A stretch of 49,546 nucleotides of DNA from Lachnoclostridium sp. UBA7215 (GTDB lineage: Bacteria; Bacillota; Clostridia; Lachnospirales; Lachnospiraceae). The position numbers and the translations under genes were made by a program. Below are positions 1 through 6,768 of this stretch, one piece after another. The stretch is from the NCBI GenBank assembly GCA_002490465.1, contig DKUB01000089.1:1-49546 (forward strand), given 5' to 3'. The notes beneath the pieces were generated by a model. That model made no database searches and had not been told where the DNA came from. It was given only the letters and a program-made list of their open reading frames with translations. Every line of letters begins with the position of its first letter. Within the stretch, counting starts at the first letter, position 1.

Positions 1-16
1 CACAAATTTATTTACA

Positions 17-265
17 CTACCCCTTTTTGCTACAATCAGCGTCATATTTTCTAAAACCAATTTCCGCCCATTTCCATTTTCCGTTTAAGACAAAAGTCAA
101 TGGAATTGCAAGAGAAGAAAGCATAAATAAGCCTTGAAAAAATAATGTTTCAGTTTTTTCTAAGGACAGAATTGCTGATAGTATACCTGTAAAAACCGGA
201 AAGAGCAAAATGCACCCTCCCCATAAAAAAGATTTACATAAAGCGACTATTTTTCTTTTATCCAT
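17..265 (-). CDS. Short membrane protein, probably the N-terminal stub of a CPBP-type (CAAX protease-like) protein
   Basis: The start is taken at the ATG at 265, because GAGGG lies 8 nt upstream; an upstream ATG at 280 has no ribosome site. The 82-residue product has two clear hydrophobic segments (about residues 13-35 and 42-60), separated by a short polar turn, and ends in a polar tail around WAEIGFRKYD. That layout, including the phrase before the tail, resembles the first two helices of CPBP intramembrane proteases, which normally exceed 200 residues and carry their catalytic EExxR motif much later. No such motif is present, so this would be a truncated, inactive remnant. It starts 2 nt before the end of the PIN-like gene at 267. 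Family assignment is weak. Confidence 0.4.
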   Translation of the reverse strand: MDKRKIVALCKSFLWGGCILLFPVFTGILSAILSLEKTETLFFQGLFMLSSLAIPLTFVLNGKWKWAEIGFRKYDADCSKKG

Positions 266-266
266 T

Positions 267-698
267 TCAATTTCCCTCATACTTATATACTACTTTTTCT
301 AACGGAACACCCGTTTGAATTAGAAAATTATCCACTGCTTGTTTTATCAATATCATTATTTCTTTTTCAGATATATTCATTATACCTGTTGCAACAAAAG
401 TAGCTAATCCAACTTTTTTGTATAGCATTAAAGCTTTTTCATTCCATTTAGCAACATGTAACATAATAGGCTCATTACTGGCTTGGCGAATATGGCTCAT
501 TCCCCAATGAACATCTTCCTCCGAAAAAGGAAACTTTTTTCTGTGCAATACCTCGCGGTATTCCTCTAAAATTTTATCATTAAACACAGGAATCAGATTC
601 CCACTGAATACATGCTTTAAGACAAGTCCCGTCACAGAATTCCCTTTTAGCATCGCTGATACAAGAACATTCGTATCAATCACACCATATCTTATCAT
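267..698 (-). pseudogene. Chimeric PIN-domain toxin: N-terminal half of a COG1569-type PIN protein joined to foreign sequence
   Basis: Residues 1-70 look like the start of the PIN-family toxins paired with RelB-type antitoxins: YGVIDTNVLVSAML at the N-terminus carries the first catalytic Asp, and ILEEY supplies the conserved Glu. After about residue 72 the similarity stops. The expected second half, with further acidic residues and a phrase like YLVTGN before the C-terminus, is absent. Instead residues 85-105 read LHVAKWNEKALMLYKKVG, which is the look of the C-terminal part of a GNAT acetyltransferase. The reading frame stays open to residue 143. The simplest reading is an illegitimate recombination product, non-functional as an RNase. 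It follows the RelB-like remnant by 12 nt, as expected for the toxin of that pair. The start ATG at 698 has a GAGG-type ribosome site. Confidence 0.65.
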
Positions 699-710
699 GA
701 ATCCTCTTTT

Positions 711-926
711 CTATTTGCCCTGACGGACAGCCTGTATCTCCTGATTGATTTCCTCCAACGGCATATCGGCAACTCCGTTTTCTTCTGCCGCCTGACTCAT
801 TCGCTGCATTGCGGAAATTGCCCTATTACCATGCTGTATATCGGTAAGCTTCATACTAAACGGAATTCCCTTTTCCTGTACGGAACGCTTTAAGAAAATG
901 CGAATTGCTATTGATATTATTGCGCA
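711..926 (-). pseudogene. Headless RelB/DinJ-type antitoxin remnant
   Basis: In the frame ending at the TAG at 711-713, the sequence reads AIRIFLKRSVQEKGIPFSM, then a polar stretch ending in EEINQEIQAVRQGK. The first phrase is the helix-helix signature of RelB/DinJ antitoxins (family form roughly AINIFLRQAVREGGIPF). The N-terminal beta strand and the start codon that should precede it are missing: an in-frame TAG sits at 927-929. It lies directly upstream of the PIN-like gene, the usual antitoxin-toxin order. I infer that a RelB-PIN module was inactivated at both ends. Confidence 0.6.
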
Positions 927-929
927 CTA

Positions 930-1037
930 TTCTATATACTCACCCACCTTATCTATTAGAACAAGCAGACTTTTCCTTGTCAAGTCGGGAAAGACAACAA
1001 TTTTTTTATTATTTTCTTCAATATGAATTAACCCCTT
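930..1037 (-). other. Gene-free stretch with a start-less open fragment
   Basis: Between the yoeB stop and the RelB remnant, one minus frame is open for about 30 codons and reads IVVFPDLTRKSLLVLIDKVG before ending at a TAG near 927. It has no start codon or ribosome site. It reads like real protein, so it is probably another gene scrap joined to the RelB remnant, but I do not recognise the family. TTGACA occurs here with no acceptable -10 at proper spacing. Confidence 0.3.
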
Positions 1038-1301
1038 TTATTCATCATAATGTCCCCTACACGATATAATTCTTATATTTTGCAATTCATCAATATCATA
1101 AATGAGTCGATTAGTTTCATCTATACGTCGTGAATAACCATGCCTGTGTTTTAATGTCTCCGGTTTTCCAATCCCTTGCATGGCACCATTCCGTTTAATA
1201 TCATCTAATAAGTTATTTATCTTTTTAATGGTTTTCTTGTCTTGAAATTGCCAATATACATAATCAGCGAATCCTTTATCTGTAAAAGTCAAATCATTCA
1301 T
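1038..1301 (-). CDS. yoeB: YoeB/Txe-type ribosome-dependent mRNA endoribonuclease toxin
   Basis: The 87-residue product matches YoeB in length and in all key positions. It has YVYWQFQDKKTIKKIN in the first helix, KPETLKH with Glu48, SRRIDETNRLIY with Arg59 and Arg65, and the C-terminal RGHYDE with His84-Tyr85. In E. coli YoeB the residues Glu46, Arg65, His83 and Tyr84 form the catalytic site, which cleaves mRNA in the ribosomal A site. The gene overlaps the yefM-like antitoxin gene by 8 nt, the usual coupled arrangement that keeps antitoxin in excess. No frameshift or missing catalytic residue is seen, so this toxin is predicted to be active, unlike its decayed neighbours. Confidence 0.9.
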   Translation of the reverse strand: MNDLTFTDKGFADYVYWQFQDKKTIKKINNLLDDIKRNGAMQGIGKPETLKHRHGYSRRIDETNRLIYDIDELQNIRIISCRGHYDE

Positions 1302-1614
1302 TTTCCTGCTCCATTCGCTTCATCCAGTCCAATATCTTTTTAGTTGGTTTCCAATTGTCAGATTCCATTTCCCGCAATTCTTCCATACTAAAAGATATTG
1401 TTTTCCCTTCTTCAAACTGTTTAAAACTTTCGTCTAATTTAGCCAGATATTCTGCATTATGTTTTGCCTTTGCTAATTCGTTATACTCTGCTTCGGAAAT
1501 AATCACAACATTTTTATTTTCCTTACGGGATACAATTACGGGTTCCCCATCAAAAGCCATATCGAAATATTTTTTAATATTTGCTCTTACATCCATTTGT
1601 TTTGTAGCAATCAT
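1294..1614 (-). CDS. yefM: YefM/Phd-type antitoxin
   Basis: This 106-residue protein begins MIATKQMDVRANIKKYFDMA and continues with EPVIVSRKENKNVVIISEAEYNEL, the compact Phd/YefM DNA-binding fold in which the antitoxin reads its own operator. Residues after about 60 form an acidic, probably unfolded tail that should wrap the toxin. The tail is about 15-20 residues longer than in E. coli YefM. The ATG at 1614 is preceded by AGAGGTG. It is the first gene of a two-gene operon with yoeB, behind a near-consensus promoter and two GTAC-centred boxes. Autorepression by the antitoxin-toxin complex is expected from the family and is supported by the boxes. Confidence 0.88.
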   Translation of the reverse strand: MIATKQMDVRANIKKYFDMAFDGEPVIVSRKENKNVVIISEAEYNELAKAKHNAEYLAKLDESFKQFEEGKTISFSMEELREMESDNWKPTKKILDWMKRMEQENE

Positions 1615-1627
1615 AAAACACCTCTTT

Positions 1628-1647
1628 CCGTACCAAAAACCGTACCA
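1628..1647 (-). promoter_or_regulatory. Putative YefM operator: two direct TGGTACGG boxes
   Basis: Reading the minus strand, TGGTACGG occurs twice with starts 12 bp apart (1640-1647 and 1628-1635), between the -10 box and the yefM start codon. Each box contains a GTAC core. YefM proteins are known to bind paired boxes with TGTACA-like cores on neighbouring helical turns, so this is a likely autoregulatory site. The link is an inference. Confidence 0.55.
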
Positions 1648-1661
1648 TTAATTATGCTAAT

Positions 1662-1690
1662 ATTATACCCATATATTTTCTGCCAGTCAA
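1662..1690 (-). promoter_or_regulatory. Sigma-A promoter of yefM-yoeB
   Basis: On the minus strand: TTGACT (1685-1690), a 17-bp spacer, then TATAAT (1662-1667). This matches 5 of 6 and 6 of 6 consensus positions at ideal spacing and lies 48 bp upstream of the yefM ATG. It is among the best promoter matches in the window. Confidence 0.8.
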
Positions 1691-1728
1691 GTTATCAATC
1701 AGAAGGTTGAGCAAACACTGAAATATAG

Positions 1729-2550
1729 TTAAAAAACTTCTACTCTTCCAATCAGGAAATCTATTAGATTGCAGTGAAATATGCCGTTTTCGTCATAGTA
1801 ATTATGTGGTATGTCCATACGGACAATAATTTTTTAAAAAAAATCCTTTGTGAGCATTAAAGAGGCAAGTTCCGATGATTCTTTTTGGTCAGTATCCATT
1901 CGCAGCGCAGACTGAATATAAAATTTTTTATCTGCATCATTGACGACAAAATCAATTTCCCTCTGTACATGTCTGCCGCCAGAGCGGTCCGTTACAACAC
2001 CAACATCAACGGAATAGCCTCTCTGAATCAAATCATTATAAATAATGTTTTCCATAACATGCCCGGAATCATATTGCCTGTAATTCAATCTGGCATTACA
2101 CAACCCCGATCAAAAAGGAATCCATGATATGCTGGACATAATTGGATATTAACGCCGGGTTGATTTTTTCTTTCTCATACTTGAAATGGCATTGGCAATG
2201 TTTGTAGGATTTGTCAGTGAACTGATTTGTGAAGCAAGAAAGTTCAGACTTTGATATACAATTCGTTGTACAGTGATAAAAGATAATCTTTCTTGTCCTT
2301 TTCATTATCCAGGGCAAGCACTCGCAGCATTCCGCCATAAAGCATATAACGTTCAAGAGCCTTTCGCTCATCCCCGCCAAAGTAGGAATAATACTCTTCA
2401 AACGAAAGTGGAAATACGTAAATTTGCGTAGCTCTGCCTCTGAATTCTGTCGAAATATCCTTTGATAGTCCCTTTTCCTGTAATAACCTTAATTTCACTG
2501 TTCCACATGTTGTGAATGAGCCTGTTCAAATAAAAATCTCTCTTAATCAT
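1729..2550 (-). pseudogene. Decayed DUF4143-type AAA ATPase (ATP-binding protein) with internal deletions and frameshifts
   Basis: A start with a ribosome site (GAGGTGAAAGCTATG, ATG at 2548-2550) opens a frame reading MIKRDFYLNRLIH and then EIKVITG, the usual N-terminus of this ATPase family just before the Walker A loop. The frame then jumps to DISTEFRGR and VFPLSFEEYYSYF, motifs normally about 100 residues downstream, so both Walker A and Walker B are deleted. Further parts appear in different frames: LYGGMLRVLA and LYNELYIKV, then NYVQHIMDSFLI, then RQYDSGHVMENIIYNDLIQRGY and REIDFVV of the DUF4143 nuclease-like end. A final slip at a T8/A6 run at about 1834-1842 separates the C-terminal IIVRMDIPHNYYDENGIF. 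At least three frame changes plus the deletion make it non-functional. Members of this family are common as paralogous cargo in gut anaerobes. Confidence 0.8.
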
Positions 2551-2595
2551 AGCTTTCACCTCGAACTTGCGACGTTTTTGACGATACTTTTATGC

Positions 2596-2625
2596 ATAGT
2601 ATGTCATTTTTTATGAAAATAGCAA
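2596..2625 (-). promoter_or_regulatory. Surviving sigma-A promoter of the decayed ATPase
   Basis: On the minus strand: TTGCTA (2620-2625), an 18-bp AT-rich spacer, TACTAT (2596-2601), about 45 bp upstream of the pseudogene start. It lies between the yczE stop and the pseudogene and no terminator is evident before it, so read-through from the operon upstream is also possible. Confidence 0.5.
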
Positions 2626-2648
2626 GCCTTGATAAAAACACAAATCTC

Positions 2649-3299
2649 CTAACTGCAGATCTTCTCCACATACTTCCCGACAAATTCAATGACCGGACCG
2701 AGAAACGCCGCCACCAGTATCGTTACAAGCTCCGGTTTCCCTCCAAAAATTAACCCGATACCTATGACAAGAAAATCAAAGGTAATGCGCACTGCTTTAA
2801 ACGGAACCTTCTCCAGATGCGAGGACACAATCATCGGTATGGCGTCATAGGGTGCTGTGCCCAAATCCACGTCCATATATACGGCAGCGGCAAAAATAAA
2901 GATAAGGAAAGCCGGCACAAAAACCCCGATCCGGACACTCCACAGCTGAAAGGCCTCAAGCGGCAAAACCTTCTCCCACAACCAGGAGAAAAAGTCAATG
3001 GAATATCCCACCAGAAACATATTTGCCAGTGTTCCAAATCCCAGATTCCTTCCGCCAAAAATAAGTACGGCAATTAACAGCAGGACATTGAGAAGCGCCT
3101 GCCAGTTCCCAATGGACATCCCAATTCTTGCTGCAATTGCCTTATTCATCATGGTGCACGGATCTGTCCCAAGATTTACAAGAAGAAGAAACGATAAAGA
3201 AAAACCCATCACCGTAACCGCAAGGACTACCATGATGAAACGTTTTATGAAATGGTCTTTTTTATAAAAACCCTCTACGATGCTTTTAAACCCGCCCAT
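2649..3299 (-). CDS. YczE/YyaS-family integral membrane protein (COG2364)
   Basis: The 216-residue protein has five hydrophobic segments (roughly residues 18-42, 55-75, 78-97, 117-140 and 170-205). It carries two related phrases, NLGTDPCTMMNKAIA in the first half and DLGTAPYDAIPMIVS in the second. That internal LGTxP repeat and length are typical of the YczE family. In Bacillus, YczE is needed for production of some secondary metabolites, but no transport substrate is established, so a specific function cannot be assigned. The ATG follows the M15-fusion gene by 5 nt, so it is the last gene of the seven-gene run starting at cysK. An evident terminator is not seen after it. Confidence 0.72.
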   Translation of the reverse strand: MGGFKSIVEGFYKKDHFIKRFIMVVLAVTVMGFSLSFLLLVNLGTDPCTMMNKAIAARIGMSIGNWQALLNVLLLIAVLIFGGRNLGFGTLANMFLVGYSIDFFSWLWEKVLPLEAFQLWSVRIGVFVPAFLIFIFAAAVYMDVDLGTAPYDAIPMIVSSHLEKVPFKAVRITFDFLVIGIGLIFGGKPELVTILVAAFLGPVIEFVGKYVEKICS

Positions 3300-3304
3300 C
3301 TTTC

Positions 3305-4546
3305 CTACAAATCCTCATAGTGCTTTTTCTCAACAAAATGCTGGTAATCTTTGGCATGGTTCCACTCTCCCCCCCAGCGGAATCCGTTGCGCCAGAACAC
3401 TTTATAGGCAATATCCCCTTTGTGAATCATTTTATCTTTATGTTCCCCTTGGCAGAGCGCCGGATCACGCTCTAAATACTCCTCTGCGTTTTTCGGGAAA
3501 AATCCGTCCTCTCTCACATAGGGGTTTATCCGGGGATTTATGTCAATGGCAAAACCAAGGGCATGCTTTGACAGCTCTTCCTTTCCCTCTACCGTGCGGT
3601 AATTAAAGGCGGAAGAATTGTTATCCTCCATGGACAGATTATCATCTCCGTCATATTCATCTACAAGCCGAATTTTTTCGATTGGGTACTCAAGTTTATA
3701 AAGCTGGTAAAAGGCACGCATCGTCTGGTAGGCAATGGACTGATGTACAATCAGCTCCCCTTCTTTCACCTGGCCGTCAAACCCGTAATGAAGCACTCTT
3801 GTATAGCGCAAATCATCCAGCGATATATCATTATTTTCATGAAAGGTCACACCCTCCATTTTCTCGCGGATATAATCCGGGATCACAGCACTGTTAAATC
3901 CCTCACGGTATGCCTTGTAGACACCGACATACTTTCTTGTCTGAATAAGCTGATAGAGATAAAGCAGAGTAAACAAAACCGTAACCGCCTCATAACCATG
4001 GCGCACAGAAGAAATCCCGACAAAGGTAAGGCAGAAAATAAATACCCTGGCAAAGACCGTAACCCACCAGCAAAACTGCATGCGGCGGTTTGTCCCGTAA
4101 TTTGCCATATTATCGGAAATCCCAACCGTTGTGTAAAGTACCCGGTACTCCATCCAAATTTTGAATGCGAACGACAGGGGAAACAGAAGAAGCGTTGACA
4201 CAATCCGCTCACCGCCATTCAGATAAAAGGGGGCAACGCGGAGCGCCACAGACAGCACTCCTGTCACAACAGCCAGAAACAGGCTGCTGATATAACGCTT
4301 ATTATGCTTCATCAGCAAAAACACACCAATCACAATAAGCAGGCACCCAATCACATCCGGCAGGATGTCAAGGCGCAGCGTATCACCGAGTATATTTTCA
4401 TTGACATACGTCTGTATTCCCTCTTTAATATCAATGCCATGAAACTCCCCCTGTGGCTTTATATAAGCCGGGTATGCAATTCCCGTAGCAGGATAAAAAT
4501 CAATCCCGGTAAATAATAATCCTATTGCAATCAGAAATATCGCCAT
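3305..4546 (-). CDS. Multi-pass membrane protein fused to an M15 (VanY/DdcA-type) D-Ala-D-Ala carboxypeptidase-like domain
   Basis: Residues 1-210 hold about six or seven hydrophobic segments and a polar loop, with no family I recognise. Residues 255-413 form an M15 peptidase domain. It includes SKHALGFAIDINP (the HxxGxAxD type zinc-binding motif, with His and Asp ligands) and the late WNHAKDYQHF with the third zinc-ligand His. M15 enzymes trim D-Ala from peptidoglycan stem peptides. Most are soluble or singly anchored, so a polytopic N-terminal module is unusual. A topology that places the peptidase outside is required for this role and is not proven. It follows the 57-aa gene by 13 nt and precedes yczE by 5 nt. 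The stretch between the modules (about residues 215-255) contains YTRVLHYGFDGQVKEGELIV, typical of the pre-domain of this peptidase group. Confidence 0.78.
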   Translation of the reverse strand: MAIFLIAIGLLFTGIDFYPATGIAYPAYIKPQGEFHGIDIKEGIQTYVNENILGDTLRLDILPDVIGCLLIVIGVFLLMKHNKRYISSLFLAVVTGVLSVALRVAPFYLNGGERIVSTLLLFPLSFAFKIWMEYRVLYTTVGISDNMANYGTNRRMQFCWWVTVFARVFIFCLTFVGISSVRHGYEAVTVLFTLLYLYQLIQTRKYVGVYKAYREGFNSAVIPDYIREKMEGVTFHENNDISLDDLRYTRVLHYGFDGQVKEGELIVHQSIAYQTMRAFYQLYKLEYPIEKIRLVDEYDGDDNLSMEDNNSSAFNYRTVEGKEELSKHALGFAIDINPRINPYVREDGFFPKNAEEYLERDPALCQGEHKDKMIHKGDIAYKVFWRNGFRWGGEWNHAKDYQHFVEKKHYEDL

Positions 4547-4559
4547 ATTAACCTCATTT

Positions 4560-4733
4560 CTACATCTGTTTTTTTACTACCTTATACTCATTATCTTCCT
4601 GAAAATACGGACAGGACTGGTAAGAGGTGCTCAAAAACCGCGCCATTTCATCCTCATCCAGATTCACACTGCACTCAGCATCTCCATCCTCATCATACAC
4701 ATAAAAGGTACAAAATTCACAATTTGAAATCAT
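4560..4733 (-). CDS. 57-aa Cys-containing small protein (DUF6472-like)
   Basis: This short gene reads MISNCEFCTFYVYDEDGDAE, then a second Cys-acidic segment ending VVKKQM. It has four Cys: Cys5 and Cys8 as CxxC, Cys21 and Cys41 (SCPYF). The pattern C-x2-C-x12-C, an acidic DLDEDEM-like stretch, then SCPYF and a basic end matches small proteins I associate with DUF6472 in Lachnospiraceae. Four Cys suggest a metal-binding knuckle, which is an inference. Its ATG overlaps the stop of the preceding gene as ATGA (4730-4733), which implies translational coupling. Its own TAG is 13 nt before the next start. Function unknown. Confidence 0.75.
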   Translation of the reverse strand: MISNCEFCTFYVYDEDGDAECSVNLDEDEMARFLSTSYQSCPYFQEDNEYKVVKKQM

Positions 4734-6223
4734 AACAAACCACCATCACTAAATATGTTGCCCAACATTCCCATCCGGGATATGCTATCATTCAGGTTTT
4801 TCATAATCTCTGTTCTATACTGCTCCATGTCTTCATCCTTTGTATCAGAAGTAATTTCAACCGTATCTCCAGCAGGTGGAATAACCTCTGTACTGCCTGC
4901 CGTCAACTGATATTTTACTGCCATTGTAAACAATGCTGCATCGTTTGACGTAACCTCAATATCATCCAGAATATAACTTACGCAAGAACCCTTCTTCAAA
5001 TCTTTAATGCTTCCCTTTGCCCGGATGCCATACTTATTTCCCTCGACATCATCCCAGTTGATGTTCATCTGATAGGAACCGTCATCCGGCGACACCTGTT
5101 CACGAAACACCAGGTGGAGCAGTGAGGTTTCGCCCTCTAATAACTCTATATCAAAAGCTGTTTCACAGGTATCCTTTGTTTTATCCGATTTTTTTATAGC
5201 CAGGGTACATGCTTCTCCCCCTATTTCCCCTTTGCAGAAAAATGTCACCATGGATTTCCCATTTTCATCTGTAGAGAAATCCAAAGAGAAATCATACATT
5301 TCCCCGGCAATCGGAATTTCCGTTTCAATACTGCCTAATCTGCCTTCCTCACCATAAATTTTCAATATAATATCCTGTGCCACAGACCAATTCTTTGCAC
5401 TTTCCCCGATGGATGCAAATAACTCCTGTTTTTGGAGCATTTCAGCAAAATCCTGCAAAAATGTATTTACAGTTTCTTTGGGAATAACGGCTTCATAACC
5501 TTCATCCCATATATAGTTTAATTCCGTTTCTCTGAGACTGGCAGACGGTATTTTATCAAATAACATTTCTTTTTGCATTTCCACGGAACTTTCTATCAAA
5601 AATGCCTCTAAATCCTGCAAAAAAGACAGCGCATCTTTTATATCTGTACTATTATTTCCAGAAATATGTTCTCCAAACATATCACTTTTCTCTTTTGCTG
5701 TTATATGAAAGACTTTCCCTTCCAGAAGTTCCGGTAAGGCAATCCAGTCCTCATCCTCATCCTGACAGCTGATATATGAAATCTTCTCTTCCCCTTTTGC
5801 AATGGATACGGCATTGCTTGTCCGGCCGGAACTATTATCAATTTTTTGATTCCAGTTAAACGTATAATCCGATATTCCTTCCCAGCCTGCTGCCACGCCT
5901 GCACCTGTCCTGAAAAGTGACGATGGTCCATCACTGCTTCCCAAAATCTCTTTCCAGATACCGTCCCCCGGATTCAGATCCGATATACTGATATCAAACT
6001 GGCCACCCTCTTTTAGCAGCTCTCCTGTCATCTTTTTTGACCCAATATAGTTATCTGTGGCAGACCACGTGAGCTGCTCAGAAGCCTGAAGCAAAAGCTT
6101 CATTGCCTCGGTCCTGTCGGACTGAAACAGACCGCTGTGTGCCATTACCCCAATTGCTGTACACACTGCTGCCACAACAAGAGCGACAATAAAAATAATT
6201 TTTACTTTTGTACTTTTCCCCAT
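4730..6223 (-). CDS. Membrane-anchored extracellular protein of unknown function
   Basis: I choose the ATG at 6223 because AAGGGG lies 7 nt upstream; it gives a 497-residue protein beginning MGKSTKVKIIFIVALVV. Residues 7-29 are one hydrophobic segment without a lipobox, so it is a signal anchor with the rest outside. The remainder is acidic, soluble and rich in beta-prone stretches. An early phrase, EAMKLLLQASEQL, resembles that of secreted multi-domain proteins of Lachnospiraceae that measure many hundreds of residues and have no assigned role. No catalytic motif is seen. Its start lies 22 nt inside the end of the PAP2 gene and its stop overlaps the small Cys protein, so it is embedded in the operon. 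Confidence 0.6.
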   Translation of the reverse strand: MGKSTKVKIIFIVALVVAAVCTAIGVMAHSGLFQSDRTEAMKLLLQASEQLTWSATDNYIGSKKMTGELLKEGGQFDISISDLNPGDGIWKEILGSSDGPSSLFRTGAGVAAGWEGISDYTFNWNQKIDNSSGRTSNAVSIAKGEEKISYISCQDEDEDWIALPELLEGKVFHITAKEKSDMFGEHISGNNSTDIKDALSFLQDLEAFLIESSVEMQKEMLFDKIPSASLRETELNYIWDEGYEAVIPKETVNTFLQDFAEMLQKQELFASIGESAKNWSVAQDIILKIYGEEGRLGSIETEIPIAGEMYDFSLDFSTDENGKSMVTFFCKGEIGGEACTLAIKKSDKTKDTCETAFDIELLEGETSLLHLVFREQVSPDDGSYQMNINWDDVEGNKYGIRAKGSIKDLKKGSCVSYILDDIEVTSNDAALFTMAVKYQLTAGSTEVIPPAGDTVEITSDTKDEDMEQYRTEIMKNLNDSISRMGMLGNIFSDGGLL

Positions 6224-6753
6224 TGAAATACCCCTTTCTTCTCCAACACCCGCATAAGCCATTCTGCCAGAAAAGCCATAAGAATTCCTAAAACAATTCC
6301 TGCCAGAATATCTGTCGGATAGTGAACATAAAAATACATCCTTGATGCAGCAATAGCAGCCGCCATAAATAAGGCAGCCGCCCCTCCCCGGCGCGATTGA
6401 AAACAGAGACAGGATGCGGCAGCAAAGGAAGATGCACTGTGCCCGGATGGAAATGAATAATCGCCCGGAATACCAATTAACATTGCCAAATCAGGATTTC
6501 TCCAACACGGGCGCGGCCTGGCAACCACATTTTTCAAAATCCCATTACAAAAAATCAGGCACAATAACAGCGATAATAAAACAACAGCTCCCGTACGTCT
6601 TGTCTGTTTCCAGAAAAGAAGTATTACACCGATTAATATCCAAATAATGCCGCCCTCCCCCAGCATCGTAAATACCTTCATCACAGGAGTCAGCAAAGGT
6701 TCCCTATGCGCTACAAACCAGTCCAGAACCGCAGTATCAAACCATTGGATCAG
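6202..6753 (-). CDS. PAP2-family membrane phosphatase (undecaprenyl-diphosphatase or lipid phosphatase type)
   Basis: All three PAP2 signatures are present: KNVVARPRP (K-x6-RP), PSGHS, and SRMYFYVHYPTD (SR-x5-H-x3-D) with the catalytic His residues. Five or six membrane helices surround them. Such enzymes dephosphorylate undecaprenyl diphosphate or phosphatidic acid-like lipids at the outer face of the membrane; the substrate here cannot be told. The first ATG-like start (a TTG at 6696) removes the first amphipathic segment. The frame is open upstream and reads IQWFDTAVLDWFVAHREP, a family-like N-terminus, after a CTG at 6751-6753 placed 6 nt downstream of GGGGGAG. I therefore prefer a rare CTG start, giving 183 residues. 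The gene follows the hydrolase gene by 15 nt. Confidence 0.85.
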   Translation of the reverse strand: MIQWFDTAVLDWFVAHREPLLTPVMKVFTMLGEGGIIWILIGVILLFWKQTRRTGAVVLLSLLLCLIFCNGILKNVVARPRPCWRNPDLAMLIGIPGDYSFPSGHSASSFAAASCLCFQSRRGGAAALFMAAAIAASRMYFYVHYPTDILAGIVLGILMAFLAEWLMRVLEKKGVFQWGKVQK

Positions 6754-6768
6754 ATAAACTCCCCCTCT

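Noticed and set aside
930..1037. TTGACA promoter for the RelB remnant
   Set aside because: The nearest -10 candidate is at 19 bp and reads TAATAG; the sequence is better explained as a coding fragment.
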